DNA of 64,000 nt from Acidovorax delafieldii. Lineage in GTDB: Bacteria; Pseudomonadota; Gammaproteobacteria; Burkholderiales; Burkholderiaceae_C. Position 1 is the stretch's first letter. Each line of letters opens with the position of its first letter. Positions 27,889-35,854 of this stretch are shown here, in pieces. The position numbers and the translations under genes are program-made. The notes under the pieces were generated by a model that worked only from the letters and a program-made list of their open reading frames with translations, did not search any database and was not told the DNA's origin. The DNA lies in assembly GCA_002377855.1 (NCBI GenBank), contig DFQQ01000018.1:91152-155151 (forward strand). The letters run 5' to 3'.

Positions 27889-28821
27889 TCATAGCGGCGT
27901 CACCGGCGCCTCGCCTGCCAGGTGGCGGCGGGCGTTTTCCATGAAGCGGTCCACAGAGTTCTGCACCGCCTCGGGCGACCACCCAGCGACGTGGGGCGTG
28001 AGCACGACGTTGTCCAGGTCCAGCAGCTCGGCCGGGGGCGCGGGCTCGCTCTCGTACACATCCAGGCCCGCCGCAGCAATGCGGCCCTCGCGCAGCGCAG
28101 CGGCCAGGGCTGCGGTGTCGATCACGCTACCGCGTGCAATGTTGACCACCACGCCGCGCGGGCCCAGCGCGTTCAGCACGGCTGCGTTGACCAAATGCTT
28201 GGTGCCCGCGCCGCCGGGCGTAGCGATGACGAGAAAGTCCGCCCACTCGGCCAGCGCCGTCACATCGGCAAAGTAGCGGTAAGGCACATCGGTGCGGGCG
28301 CTGCGGTTGTGGTAACCCACCTCAATCTCAAAGCCCAGCGCGCGCTGCGCAATCTTCTTGCCGATGGTGCCCAGGCCGACTAGCCCCAAGCGCTTGTGCG
28401 ACACGTTGGGCGGCAGCGGCAACGCCGTGCGCCAGATGCCCGCGCGCGTGGCCTTGTCCAGCGGCAGGATGCGGCGCTGCGCGGCAATCAGCAGGCCCCA
28501 GGTGTGGTCGGCCACGCAGTCGTCGTTGGTGCCCGCGCCGGTGGCGACCACGACGCCGCGGGCCTTGGCATGGTCCACCGCCACGTTCTCATACCCCGCG
28601 CCGAGCACGCAGACCAGCGTGAGGGCGGGCAGCGCGTCGATCTGCGCGGGCGACAGGCCTATGGCACCGATGGTGAGTGCGACGCGAACACGGGGCCCGT
28701 GCGCGGCGATGGCGGCCGCAGCCTGCGCCACATCGGGGGCATAGACGACTTCAAATACCTCCGCCATCTGGGCACGGTGTTCTTCAGACAGAAAGGTGAG
28801 AGCAAGCAGGACAGGCTTCAT
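27889..28821 (-). CDS. D-2-hydroxyacid dehydrogenase (NAD(P)-dependent)
   Basis: This 310-residue dehydrogenase has the cofactor motif GLVGLGTIGKKIAQRALGF near residue 145. The catalytic triad is Arg in NIARGSVIDTAAL, Glu in VYESEPAPP and His in TPHVAGWSPEA. It reduces a 2-keto acid such as glyoxylate or hydroxypyruvate to the D-hydroxy acid. Length and motifs fit the GhrB/hydroxypyruvate reductase group, but the exact substrate is open. A 35-base gap follows the ABC transporter, so they may share a transcript. Confidence 0.9.
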   Translation of the reverse strand: MKPVLLALTFLSEEHRAQMAEVFEVVYAPDVAQAAAAIAAHGPRVRVALTIGAIGLSPAQIDALPALTLVCVLGAGYENVAVDHAKARGVVVATGAGTNDDCVADHTWGLLIAAQRRILPLDKATRAGIWRTALPLPPNVSHKRLGLVGLGTIGKKIAQRALGFEIEVGYHNRSARTDVPYRYFADVTALAEWADFLVIATPGGAGTKHLVNAAVLNALGPRGVVVNIARGSVIDTAALAAALREGRIAAAGLDVYESEPAPPAELLDLDNVVLTPHVAGWSPEAVQNSVDRFMENARRHLAGEAPVTPL

Positions 28822-28855
28822 GGGTTCAAGGTTCTACAAAAAAGGATTCAGGCAA

Positions 28856-30700
28856 TCAGGCCGCGCCATCGCTTTGCTGCAAGGCCCACATGCTGGCGTA
28901 GCGGCCATTGAGGGCCAGTAGTTGTGCATGGGTGCCGCGCTCGATGATGCGCCCCGCATCCATGACCAGAATCTCGTGCGCGTCCACCACGGTGGACAGG
29001 CGGTGCGCAATCAGCAGCGTGGTCTTGTTCTGCGCGGCGGTTTGCAGCTCGGCCTGGATGGCGCGTTCGTTGGCCGAATCCAGCGCGCTGGTGGCTTCGT
29101 CGAAGATGAGGATGGGCGGGTTCTTGAGCAGCGTGCGGGCAATGGCCACCCGCTGCTTTTCGCCGCCCGAGAGCTTGAGCCCCCGCTCGCCCACCATCGT
29201 GGCGTAGCCCTTGGGTGTGCTGGCGATGAAATCGTGGATGCGCGCGGCGCGGGCGGCAGCCTCTACCTCTTGCTGCGTGGCGCCCGTGCGGCCGTAAGCA
29301 ATGTTGTAGGCCACGGTGTCGTTGAAGAGCACCGTGTCTTGCGGCACGATGCCAATGGCCTGGCGCACGCTGGATTGCGTGACGCTGCGAATCTCTTGCC
29401 CTGCGATGGTGATACGGCCCTGCTGGATGTCGTAGAAGCGGAACAGCAGCCGCGCCAGCGTGGATTTGCCCGAGCCCGACGGCCCCACCACCGCCACCGT
29501 CTTGCCGGCCGGAATCTCAAAGCTCACGCCTTGCAGAATGGGGCGCCCGCCGGAACTGGCAGCGCCGGGATCGTAGGCAAAGTGCACATCTTCAAACCGC
29601 ACGGTGGGCTGGTCCAGCCCCGACAGCTGCTGCGCGCCGGGCGCGTCAGCCACTTCGCGCTCCCTGTCCATCAGCGTGAACATCTTGTCCAGGTCCGTGA
29701 GGCTCTGCTTGATCTCGCGGTAGATCACGCCCAAAAAGTTGAGCGGGATGTACAGCTGGATCATGAAGGCGTTGACCATGACGAGATCGCCCAGCGTCAT
29801 GCGGCCATCGACTACGCCCTGTGTGGCACGCCACAGCATGGCCACCAGGCCCGTGGCAATGATGAGCTGCTGGCCCGCGTTGAGCATGGACAGCGTCGTC
29901 TGGCTCTTGAGCCGCGCGCGGCGCAGGCGCTCCAGGCTTTCGTCGTAGCGGCGCGCCTCGAAGCCTTCGTTGTTGAAGTACTTCACCGTCTCGTAGTTCA
30001 GCAGCGAATCCACGGCTTTGGTGTGCGCGGCCGAATCGAACTCGTTGGCTTCGCGGCGGAACTTGGTGCGCCACTCCGTCACCAGCACGGTGTAGGCGAT
30101 GTACAGCACCAGCGCCGTGAGCGTGATCCAGGCAAACCAGGCGTCGAACTTCACGGCCAGCACACTGAGCACCAGCACCACTTCGATCAGCGTGGCAAAC
30201 ACGTTGAACAGCGAAAACGAGATCAGCGACTCGATGCCGCGCACACCGCGCTCGATGTCGCGGGTCATGCCGCCGGTCTGCCGCTCCAGGTGAAAGCGCA
30301 GGCTCAGCGCGTGCAGGTGCTCAAACGTCTGCAGCGCAATCGAGCGCGCCGCCCCCTGCGTGGCCTTGGCAAAGATCAGTTCGCGCAACTCGGTGAACAC
30401 CGATGTGGACAAGCGCAGCGCGCCATAGGCCACCAGCAAACCCACGGGCACCACCAGGATGGCGGCCGGGTCGCTGGGTTTGAAGCTCATGGCGTCCACC
30501 AGCGTCTTGAGCAGCAGGGGCACGCCCACATTGGCCAGTTTGGCGCCCACCATGAAGACAATGGCCCCCACCACGCGCCACTTGTATTGCCACAGGTAGG
30601 GCAACAGGCGCTGAAGGGTGAGCCAATCGGACTGGGAACGCTGGGCAGGAGCGGCGGACGAGGGGGAATGTGGTGAGGCGGATTCGCCGCGTTGGCGCAT
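28856..30700 (-). CDS. ABC transporter, ATM1/HMT1 type (fused membrane and ATPase domains)
   Basis: The 614-residue half-transporter has six membrane helices (about 60-340). Its nucleotide-binding domain has GPSGSGKSTLARLLFRFYD, the signature LSGGEKQRVAIARTL, Walker B ILIFDEATSALD and the His switch IAHRLSTV. The N-domain block NYETVKYFNNEGFEARRYDE is the hallmark of the ATM1/ABCB7 group, which exports glutathione-linked sulfur or metal conjugates. I chose the ATG at 30700, leaving a 40-base divergent gap to the thioesterase; earlier ATGs would overlap it. Confidence 0.9.
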   Translation of the reverse strand: MRQRGESASPHSPSSAAPAQRSQSDWLTLQRLLPYLWQYKWRVVGAIVFMVGAKLANVGVPLLLKTLVDAMSFKPSDPAAILVVPVGLLVAYGALRLSTSVFTELRELIFAKATQGAARSIALQTFEHLHALSLRFHLERQTGGMTRDIERGVRGIESLISFSLFNVFATLIEVVLVLSVLAVKFDAWFAWITLTALVLYIAYTVLVTEWRTKFRREANEFDSAAHTKAVDSLLNYETVKYFNNEGFEARRYDESLERLRRARLKSQTTLSMLNAGQQLIIATGLVAMLWRATQGVVDGRMTLGDLVMVNAFMIQLYIPLNFLGVIYREIKQSLTDLDKMFTLMDREREVADAPGAQQLSGLDQPTVRFEDVHFAYDPGAASSGGRPILQGVSFEIPAGKTVAVVGPSGSGKSTLARLLFRFYDIQQGRITIAGQEIRSVTQSSVRQAIGIVPQDTVLFNDTVAYNIAYGRTGATQQEVEAAARAARIHDFIASTPKGYATMVGERGLKLSGGEKQRVAIARTLLKNPPILIFDEATSALDSANERAIQAELQTAAQNKTTLLIAHRLSTVVDAHEILVMDAGRIIERGTHAQLLALNGRYASMWALQQSDGAA

Positions 30701-30740
30701 GGGGGACAATCCTGATTGTTGTTCTATCGTGATTGTGCCC

Positions 30741-31169
30741 ATGTCTGCTTCTTTCAGCCCGCCACCTGCTCCATTGCCCACCGACCACGAACTGGTGCTC
30801 AAGGTCATCCCCATGCCGGGCGACTGCAATGCCAATGGCGACATCTTTGGCGGCTGGGTGATGGCGCAGGTGGACCTCGCCGGCTCGGTGCTGCCCGCGC
30901 GCTACGTGCAAGGGCGCATGGCGACCGTGGCCGTCAATGAATTCATCTTCAAGCAACCCGTGCGCGTAGGCGACATCCTTTCGTTTTTCTCGCACATCAC
31001 CCGGGTGGGCAACACCTCGGTGACGGTGCAGGTGGAAGTGTTCGCCGAGCGTTTTTCAGACCAGGGCAGGTATGTCAAAGTGACCCAGGCAACGCTGACC
31101 TACGTGGCCATTGACGCCCAGGGGCGCCCGCGCCCTCTGCCCAAGCCCGACACGCCGGCGCAGGCCTGA
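30741..31169 (+). CDS. Acyl-CoA thioesterase, YciA-like hotdog protein
   Basis: The 142-residue protein has the single hotdog fold of the YciA/BFIT group. The helix segment with the catalytic Asp is MPGDCNANGDIFGGWVMAQV. The later VNEFIFKQPVRVGDILSFFS and VEVFAERF strands complete the fold. It hydrolyses acyl-CoA thioesters in the cytosol. It starts 40 bases from, and divergent to, the ABC transporter. In-frame upstream codons would overlap that gene. Confidence 0.9.
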   Translation: MSASFSPPPAPLPTDHELVLKVIPMPGDCNANGDIFGGWVMAQVDLAGSVLPARYVQGRMATVAVNEFIFKQPVRVGDILSFFSHITRVGNTSVTVQVEVFAERFSDQGRYVKVTQATLTYVAIDAQGRPRPLPKPDTPAQA

Positions 31170-31235
31170 GCTGCGCTTGCAGGCGCCGCCGTGCACAGCC
31201 TCCCAGATAGGCTCATCGCTCGGCAGCCCAGCAAC

Positions 31236-31266
31236 GAAAAAGGCCAGGGCTCGCGCCACTGGCCTT
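31236..31266 (-). terminator. Terminator of the bactofilin gene
   Basis: AGGCCAG and CTGGCCT pair around an 11-base loop, and on the minus strand the stem is followed by TTTTTCG. It lies 57 bases past the bactofilin stop and could also slow convergent transcription from the thioesterase. Confidence 0.8.
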
Positions 31267-31322
31267 GTGCACTGCCTGTTCAGGACGCGTGCGCAGGAAC
31301 GAACAAAGGCCGGCTGCCCGCC

Positions 31323-31883
31323 TCAGGCCGCCATGGCCGTGGGTTCGGCACGCACTGGCTGGGCAGGGGCTGAGCGCATGGATGTGCCTGCGTTGATGCC
31401 GGCCTCGATCTCACCAGCGAGTTGCCCGCCCTCTTCCACCACCAGCTTGCCGTAGCGAATCTTGCCGTTGACCTTGCCGGTGCTGTAGATGACCAGCTTC
31501 TGGCGTACGGTGAGGGTACCGTTGAACTCGCCGTGGATCTCTGCAATGTCGATTTCAGCAGATCCCTTGAACGCACCGTTTTCCGAAATATGGATCACGC
31601 GCGAATCCATGGTGGCTTCGACCGTGCCTTCGACCACGAGCGTATCGCAATCGGTGATCTCCACGCCCTTGAGCTTGATGTTGGGGCCTACGGTGAGCTT
31701 GCTTCCCGTGCTGTCACTGGCGGATGCCACTGGCTTTTGTCCCGTCAACCCACCTGGTGCACCCACCACAGGGGCCGCGCCAGAGACAAGATTGTTCAGA
31801 CCATTGGCGGGGGTGGAGGTGGCGGTGTGGCGTTGGAAGGGTTCGGGTTCACGCTTGCCAAAGAAAGGGTTTTGCACGGCCAT
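31323..31883 (-). CDS. Bactofilin-family cytoskeletal protein
   Basis: The protein has 186 residues from MAVQNPFFGKREPEPF, set by an AAGGAG site just before the ATG. A disordered Pro/Ser-rich first third precedes the bactofilin (DUF583) core, about residues 70-160. The core has the repetitive beta-helix pattern VVEGTVEATMDSRVIHISE, AEIHGEFNGTLTVRQKLVIY and GKVNGKIRYGKLVVEEGG. Bactofilins polymerise without nucleotide and help organise the cell envelope and poles. No M23 peptidase partner is adjacent. A terminator follows. Confidence 0.93.
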   Translation of the reverse strand: MAVQNPFFGKREPEPFQRHTATSTPANGLNNLVSGAAPVVGAPGGLTGQKPVASASDSTGSKLTVGPNIKLKGVEITDCDTLVVEGTVEATMDSRVIHISENGAFKGSAEIDIAEIHGEFNGTLTVRQKLVIYSTGKVNGKIRYGKLVVEEGGQLAGEIEAGINAGTSMRSAPAQPVRAEPTAMAA

Positions 31884-32031
31884 CAGATCTCCTTGAAAAG
31901 GATGCATCCTAGGTTTTCATGCCGCCAAAAGATGCCATCTTGCGCAAGAACGGTAACCAAACGGTTCGTCCGTAGCATGCGCTTGCAAGCCTTGCAGGCC
32001 CACACGCGGCGCCTCAGCCGCGCAGCAGAAC

Positions 32032-32520
32032 TTACGAAACGATGTAGGCCGCTGCTCCGGCAGACATGAGTTGGCCATCGGGCCCGAAAAACTCCATGCG
32101 TGTGGTGGCCACGCGGGAGCCCAGGCGCAGCACCTCGGCGCGGAGTTCAAAGTGCGAGCCAATGCCGGGGCGCAGGTAATCAATGCGCAAGTCGATGGTG
32201 CCCAGCTTGGCGAAGCGATGCAGACGCTGCTCGGGCAATTCGTCCATGTGCTTGGCGCCAATGGCGGCCATCACGGCCAGGCCGCCCATGGCGTCCAGCC
32301 CCGCACTGATCACGCCGCCGTGGATGCGGTTGTACGCATAGTGGCCCACCAGCTCAGGCCGCATGTCGATGCGCGCCACCGCCTGCTGCGCAGTGATGCT
32401 GACCACCTTGAGCCCGAGCAGCTGGTTGAAGACGATCTTTTCTTCAAAGATGGAGGTCAGCCCTGCGATGAACTCGGGTTCGAACACGGCTGGGGCTGTA
32501 GCGGCGGAGGCAGACGTCAT
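32032..32520 (-). CDS. Hotdog-fold thioesterase (PaaI-like)
   Basis: This 162-residue protein has the hotdog helix NRIHGGVISAGLDAMGGLAV and the strand TIDLRIDYLRPGIGSHFE, the classical PaaI/YiiD-type thioesterase pattern. It probably cleaves acyl-CoA esters. It lies 148 bases downstream of and co-directional with nothing close; the 470-base gap upstream holds repeats. A role in fatty or aromatic acid metabolism is suggested by the neighbouring crotonase and TesB-like genes. Confidence 0.85.
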   Translation of the reverse strand: MTSASAATAPAVFEPEFIAGLTSIFEEKIVFNQLLGLKVVSITAQQAVARIDMRPELVGHYAYNRIHGGVISAGLDAMGGLAVMAAIGAKHMDELPEQRLHRFAKLGTIDLRIDYLRPGIGSHFELRAEVLRLGSRVATTRMEFFGPDGQLMSAGAAAYIVS

Positions 32521-32555
32521 AGACTTCCTTGGTGCGGCAACGCAGGGCTACCGCA

Positions 32556-32612
32556 AATACTATTGTTTTGATAGCTGCTGGCGCTTACCACATGGGCGCC
32601 AGGCATCGATTT
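32556..32612. repeat. Dispersed element copy 7, intergenic
   Basis: CTATTGTTTTGATAGCTGCT then GGCGCTTACCACATGGGCGC and CAGGCATCGATTT form a near-complete copy, 35 bases upstream of the thioesterase start. Confidence 0.88.
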
Positions 32613-32739
32613 CTTCCAAACCACGCCCGCGTGGAGGGCAGCGCCGCAGCAGACTCACCCTTGCTGAGGCCAGCAGGTCTTTTTTTATCGAAAGATGCAC
32701 TGCCCTGTGGTGCTGAGCGTGCCCGCGGCCCCGGCACCA

Positions 32740-33020
32740 GACTTCAGATCTTGCTGAAGTCTGGATGTCTTTTAATCGAAACACATCCTGCGACTGCGTC
32801 GCCGGTGCCTGCGGCACCTGATTTCAGACTTTGCTGAAATCAGGATGTCTTTTGGCGAAACACTGGCGCACCGCTTCGCTGTGCGCGCTGGCTGCGCCAG
32901 CTCCACACTTCAGACCTTGCTGAAGTCTGGATGTCTTTTAATCGAAACACATCCTGCGACTGCGTCGCTGGTGCCTGCGGCACCTGACTTCAGACCTTGC
33001 TGAAGTCTGGATGTCTTTTC
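32740..33020. repeat. Four tandem copies of the crotonase 3' end, each a hairpin
   Basis: A 32-base block starting CTTCAGACCTTGCTGAAG and ending GGATGTCTTTT occurs at about 32742, 32822, 32908 and 32988, spaced 80-86 bases. On the minus strand every copy encodes KRHPDFSKV and a stop, the C-terminus of the enoyl-CoA hydratase. The copies at 32742 and 32822 form perfect 11-bp stems with paired differences. Two 48-base spacers are also nearly identical. Confidence 0.9.
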
Positions 33021-33766
33021 TCCATAAACGCTCCAAACGCTTCGCGGGCGGCGGGCTCGCGCAGCATGCGGCCAAAGCTGGCGCCTTCTTCGGCCATCAC
33101 GGCGGCGATCTGGGGCAGTTGGTGCTTCTTCATCAAGCGCTTGGTTTCGATCAGCGAGGACAAGGGCTTGGCCGCAAGCTTGCGGGCCTGGGCCTGCGCC
33201 ACGCCATTGCATTCGGTGGGGGGCACCACGCGGTTGACCAGACCCACCTCAAGGGCCGCTTCGGCCAAGAAGGGTTCGCCCAGCAACAACGCTTCGGCCG
33301 CGCGGTGGTAGCCGAGCATTTGGGGCACCAGCAAGCTCGATGCGGCTTCAGGGCACAGGCCCAGGTTGACGAAGGGCATGGAGAACGCGGCGTTGTCGCC
33401 TGCATAGACCAAGTCGCAATGGAACAGCATGGTGGTGCCAATGCCCACGGCCGGGCCGCATACCGAAGCAACCACGGGCTTGGGGAAGGCTGCCAGACGG
33501 TGCAGGAAACGGAACACCGGCGAATCCTGCGTGGCAGGCGGCTGCTGCAGAAAGTCGCCAATGTCGTTGCCGGCACTGAAGATGGCCACGTCGCCCTGGA
33601 ACACGACCACGCGCACCGTGGCGTCCTGCTCGGCGGCGGCCAGGGCGTCGGCCATGGCGGCATACATGGTGGTGGTGATGGAGTTTTTCTTGTCCACCCG
33701 ATTGAAGGTGATGGTGGTCACGCCCGCTTCGGAGTGAACGAGGATGTCTGTGGTGGTGTCGGTCAT
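32990..33766 (-). CDS. Enoyl-CoA hydratase/isomerase (crotonase family)
   Basis: The 258-residue protein from MTDTTTDILVHSEAG has the crotonase fold. It shows the oxyanion-hole segments IFSAGNDIGDFLQ and KPVVASVCGPAVGIGTTMLF, then the active-site region FVNLGLCPEAASSLLVPQML. Glu and Asp at that region vary among hydratases and isomerases; Pro-Glu-Ala here fits an isomerase or hydratase. In-frame codons further upstream (to 34021) overlap the thioesterase gene and are rejected. Its last nine codons are repeated three more times downstream. It follows the TesB-like gene by 43 bases. Confidence 0.9.
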   Translation of the reverse strand: MTDTTTDILVHSEAGVTTITFNRVDKKNSITTTMYAAMADALAAAEQDATVRVVVFQGDVAIFSAGNDIGDFLQQPPATQDSPVFRFLHRLAAFPKPVVASVCGPAVGIGTTMLFHCDLVYAGDNAAFSMPFVNLGLCPEAASSLLVPQMLGYHRAAEALLLGEPFLAEAALEVGLVNRVVPPTECNGVAQAQARKLAAKPLSSLIETKRLMKKHQLPQIAAVMAEEGASFGRMLREPAAREAFGAFMEKRHPDFSKV

Positions 33767-33809
33767 GGTGAAAAGAGGTTGAGGGCGGAGGAATCGAAGC
33801 GTATGGCTT

Positions 33810-34640
33810 CTATTCCTTGTAATAGACGATCTGATGGCTCGTAGCCAGCATGGTGCCGGCTTCGTTCCACAGCTGCACGGTCTGGTCAAAAAACCCGTTG
33901 CGGAACTCCTGCCCGCGCGCCTGGCCCAGCAGGTAGCCCGTTCCTGTCTGCGCCAGCTGTTCGCCACTGGCATGGAAGTACACGGTGATGGACACCGTGC
34001 CTGCGGGCACCCGGTGGGCACGGCGCAACCACACGCGTGGGAAGAACAGGTCGGCCAGAGCGGCCAAAGCGCAGAAGTCGAGAGGCCGGGCGGGCGCGTC
34101 GCGCATCCACAGCTGCGTCAGGCTGTGATCGCCGCTGCCGTCCCACGCACGCGGCAACGCGCCGGTGATGGGGCGCATTTCATAACGGCGCAGCCATTCC
34201 ATGGCGTCGGGGCCATGCACGATGGGCGGCTGGACGGTGGGCCCGGGCACCGAGGGCATGGGCACGTCGCCTGCGCTCCAGGTGTCGCGCCGCACGGCGG
34301 TCACCGCAGTGGCCGTGGTGGTGACCACCGGCGCACCTTCGGCATCGGCTTGCAGGATGGACAGCGTCCAATGCTGGGTGGAGCGGTTGGTGCGCACAGG
34401 CGTTGCCTGCACCGTGAAGGAGCCGGCCATCAGTGCGCCGGCGTAGTTGACGGTGAGCGACAACGGATCGCCCAGCCGGTCGGGATGTTGCATGACCGCC
34501 TGCAGCAGCGTGGCCGCAGTCACGCCCCCAAACGGCCCCACCATGTTCCAGTAGCCTGGATGGGTCTGGCCCGTGTACTGCCCGGGCGCGGAGGATGTCA
34601 GCGCGAGCGCCTCGTCCAGAGGATGGATGGTTGAAGTCAT
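33810..34640 (-). CDS. TesB-like acyl-CoA thioesterase (double hotdog)
   Basis: The 276-residue protein has two hotdog domains. The first contains GYWNMVGPFGGVTAATLLQA, and the second contains ARPLDFCALAALADLFFPRV and VSITVYFHASGEQLAQTGTG, matching TesB-like thioesterases. It releases fatty acids from CoA in the cytosol. It is co-directional with the crotonase just downstream and with an alpha/beta hydrolase upstream (27-base gap), so the three may be one transcript. Confidence 0.85.
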   Translation of the reverse strand: MTSTIHPLDEALALTSSAPGQYTGQTHPGYWNMVGPFGGVTAATLLQAVMQHPDRLGDPLSLTVNYAGALMAGSFTVQATPVRTNRSTQHWTLSILQADAEGAPVVTTTATAVTAVRRDTWSAGDVPMPSVPGPTVQPPIVHGPDAMEWLRRYEMRPITGALPRAWDGSGDHSLTQLWMRDAPARPLDFCALAALADLFFPRVWLRRAHRVPAGTVSITVYFHASGEQLAQTGTGYLLGQARGQEFRNGFFDQTVQLWNEAGTMLATSHQIVYYKE

Positions 34641-34667
34641 GCCGCAAGTGTGCCGCGAAATGGAGCG

Positions 34668-35576
34668 TCAAAGGGTCGTGCCCGTGACTGCGGCGCGCGC
34701 CGCCCCAGCACGCGGTGGTGCGGCCAGGCCAGCCAGAGCCGCAGCAGCCCGCGGCCACAGGGTGTCACGAAACTGGTCGCGGAAAAAGCCGAAATGCCCG
34801 ATGCGCAGCGCTTTCACCTCGGCCGGCGTGATGCTCTCCACACGGCGTGCGGCATTGGCGTACAGGTTGACCAGGTTGTGCGTGCCGCGCAGCGTCATCA
34901 GCTCATCGTCGGCCATGGACAGCGCCAGCACCGGAAAGCGCACCGCGCCATAGCTTTGCGCCACCGCAGGCCCTCCAGCGCCCACGCTGTAGGCCGGGTG
35001 CAGGCACCAGCGGCGCCACTGCAAGATCACGCCGGCAGGCAGGTCGCCCACCTTCTTGAGCGCACGCCCCGGAAAGTACCCGCACAGCCGCGTGGCCAGC
35101 GGCACCAGCACCCACCAGAAGTAGGGAACGATGCGTTTGAGCTTGGGAGCGTTGTCGCGCCAATACCCACTGCCCGCCGCCACGCTGAGCAGACCATCGA
35201 CCTGCTCAGGCCGCGTGAGCAGGCCGGGCAACTGCGCGCCCAGGCTGTGCCCCAGCAGGTACAGCGGCTGCGCCGGCAACGCCGCCTTGGCCGCCGTGAT
35301 CACCGCCTCGTAGTCCTGCGCCCAGTCAAACAAATCGGCCTTCACATCGCGCATCGCACCCTGCAGCGAATCACCATGCCCCCGGTAGTCAAACGTGGTG
35401 ACCCGAAACCCCTGCTGCGCCAACCACAGCGCAAAGGCCTCATAAAACGACTGCCGCACCCCCATGGCCCCGCCAATCACCACGCTGGCGCGCGCATCGC
35501 CCTCGGGCTCGTAAACGCGCAACGCCAGCGCTACCGCGCCATCGCCGCCGTGGACCTGCAAGGTTTGCTTGTCCAT
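34668..35576 (-). CDS. Alpha/beta hydrolase
   Basis: This 302-residue hydrolase has the nucleophile elbow LLGHSLGAQ with the catalytic Ser, an FDYRGHGDSL oxyanion region and a C-terminal GHFGFFRDQ segment that holds the His. The pattern resembles the YheT/serine aminopeptidase S33-type hydrolases of betaproteobacteria. An AAGGAG site eight bases before the ATG fixes the start. The substrate is unknown; its neighbours suggest esters or thioesters of fatty acids. Confidence 0.85.
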   Translation of the reverse strand: MDKQTLQVHGGDGAVALALRVYEPEGDARASVVIGGAMGVRQSFYEAFALWLAQQGFRVTTFDYRGHGDSLQGAMRDVKADLFDWAQDYEAVITAAKAALPAQPLYLLGHSLGAQLPGLLTRPEQVDGLLSVAAGSGYWRDNAPKLKRIVPYFWWVLVPLATRLCGYFPGRALKKVGDLPAGVILQWRRWCLHPAYSVGAGGPAVAQSYGAVRFPVLALSMADDELMTLRGTHNLVNLYANAARRVESITPAEVKALRIGHFGFFRDQFRDTLWPRAAAALAGLAAPPRAGAARAAVTGTTL

Positions 35577-35648
35577 GTCTGTCTCCTTGTTCGAAACCGA
35601 TCTGCGCCGGCTTGAAGAAAAGAAACTATCGCTGAAGGCCAGTGCCCT

Positions 35649-35676
35649 GGCTTCGACAAGCTCAGCCCGAACGGGT
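35649..35676. repeat. GTTCGGGCTGAG-type element
   Basis: GCTTCGACAAGCTCAGCCCG followed by AACGGG is a reverse-oriented copy of the element seen in the tandem array at 27.2 kb and at 40.0 kb. Confidence 0.85.
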
Positions 35677-35738
35677 GGGGAGAGACAACGTCCAGATCCC
35701 CTGCCCCGGTTCCCGGGCCTTCACACCCCGCCCTCCAG

Positions 35739-35854
35739 GGCGTAGCGAGCGGCTTTCAGGCTAGGCGGACGGAGCACAGCAACCGGAACGTACTTGCCTA
35801 GTACGTGAGGATTGCGAGCACCGCCCAACGACGCATGAAGGCCGCGCAGTAGCC
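35739..35854. repeat. Long imperfect inverted repeat next to the thiolase stop
   Basis: GGCGTAGCGAGCGGCTTTCA at the left pairs imperfectly with TGAAGGCCGCGCAGTAGCC at the right, and ACGTAC pairs with GTACGT at the centre. The whole 116-base stretch could fold into one long hairpin, ending exactly at the thiolase stop codon. I recall similar intergenic sequence from related genomes, but cannot confirm that here. Confidence 0.7.

Noticed and set aside
32740..33020. Possible CRISPR or minisatellite
   Set aside because: Spacing is 80-86 bases with two near-identical spacers, and the units encode the crotonase C-terminus.
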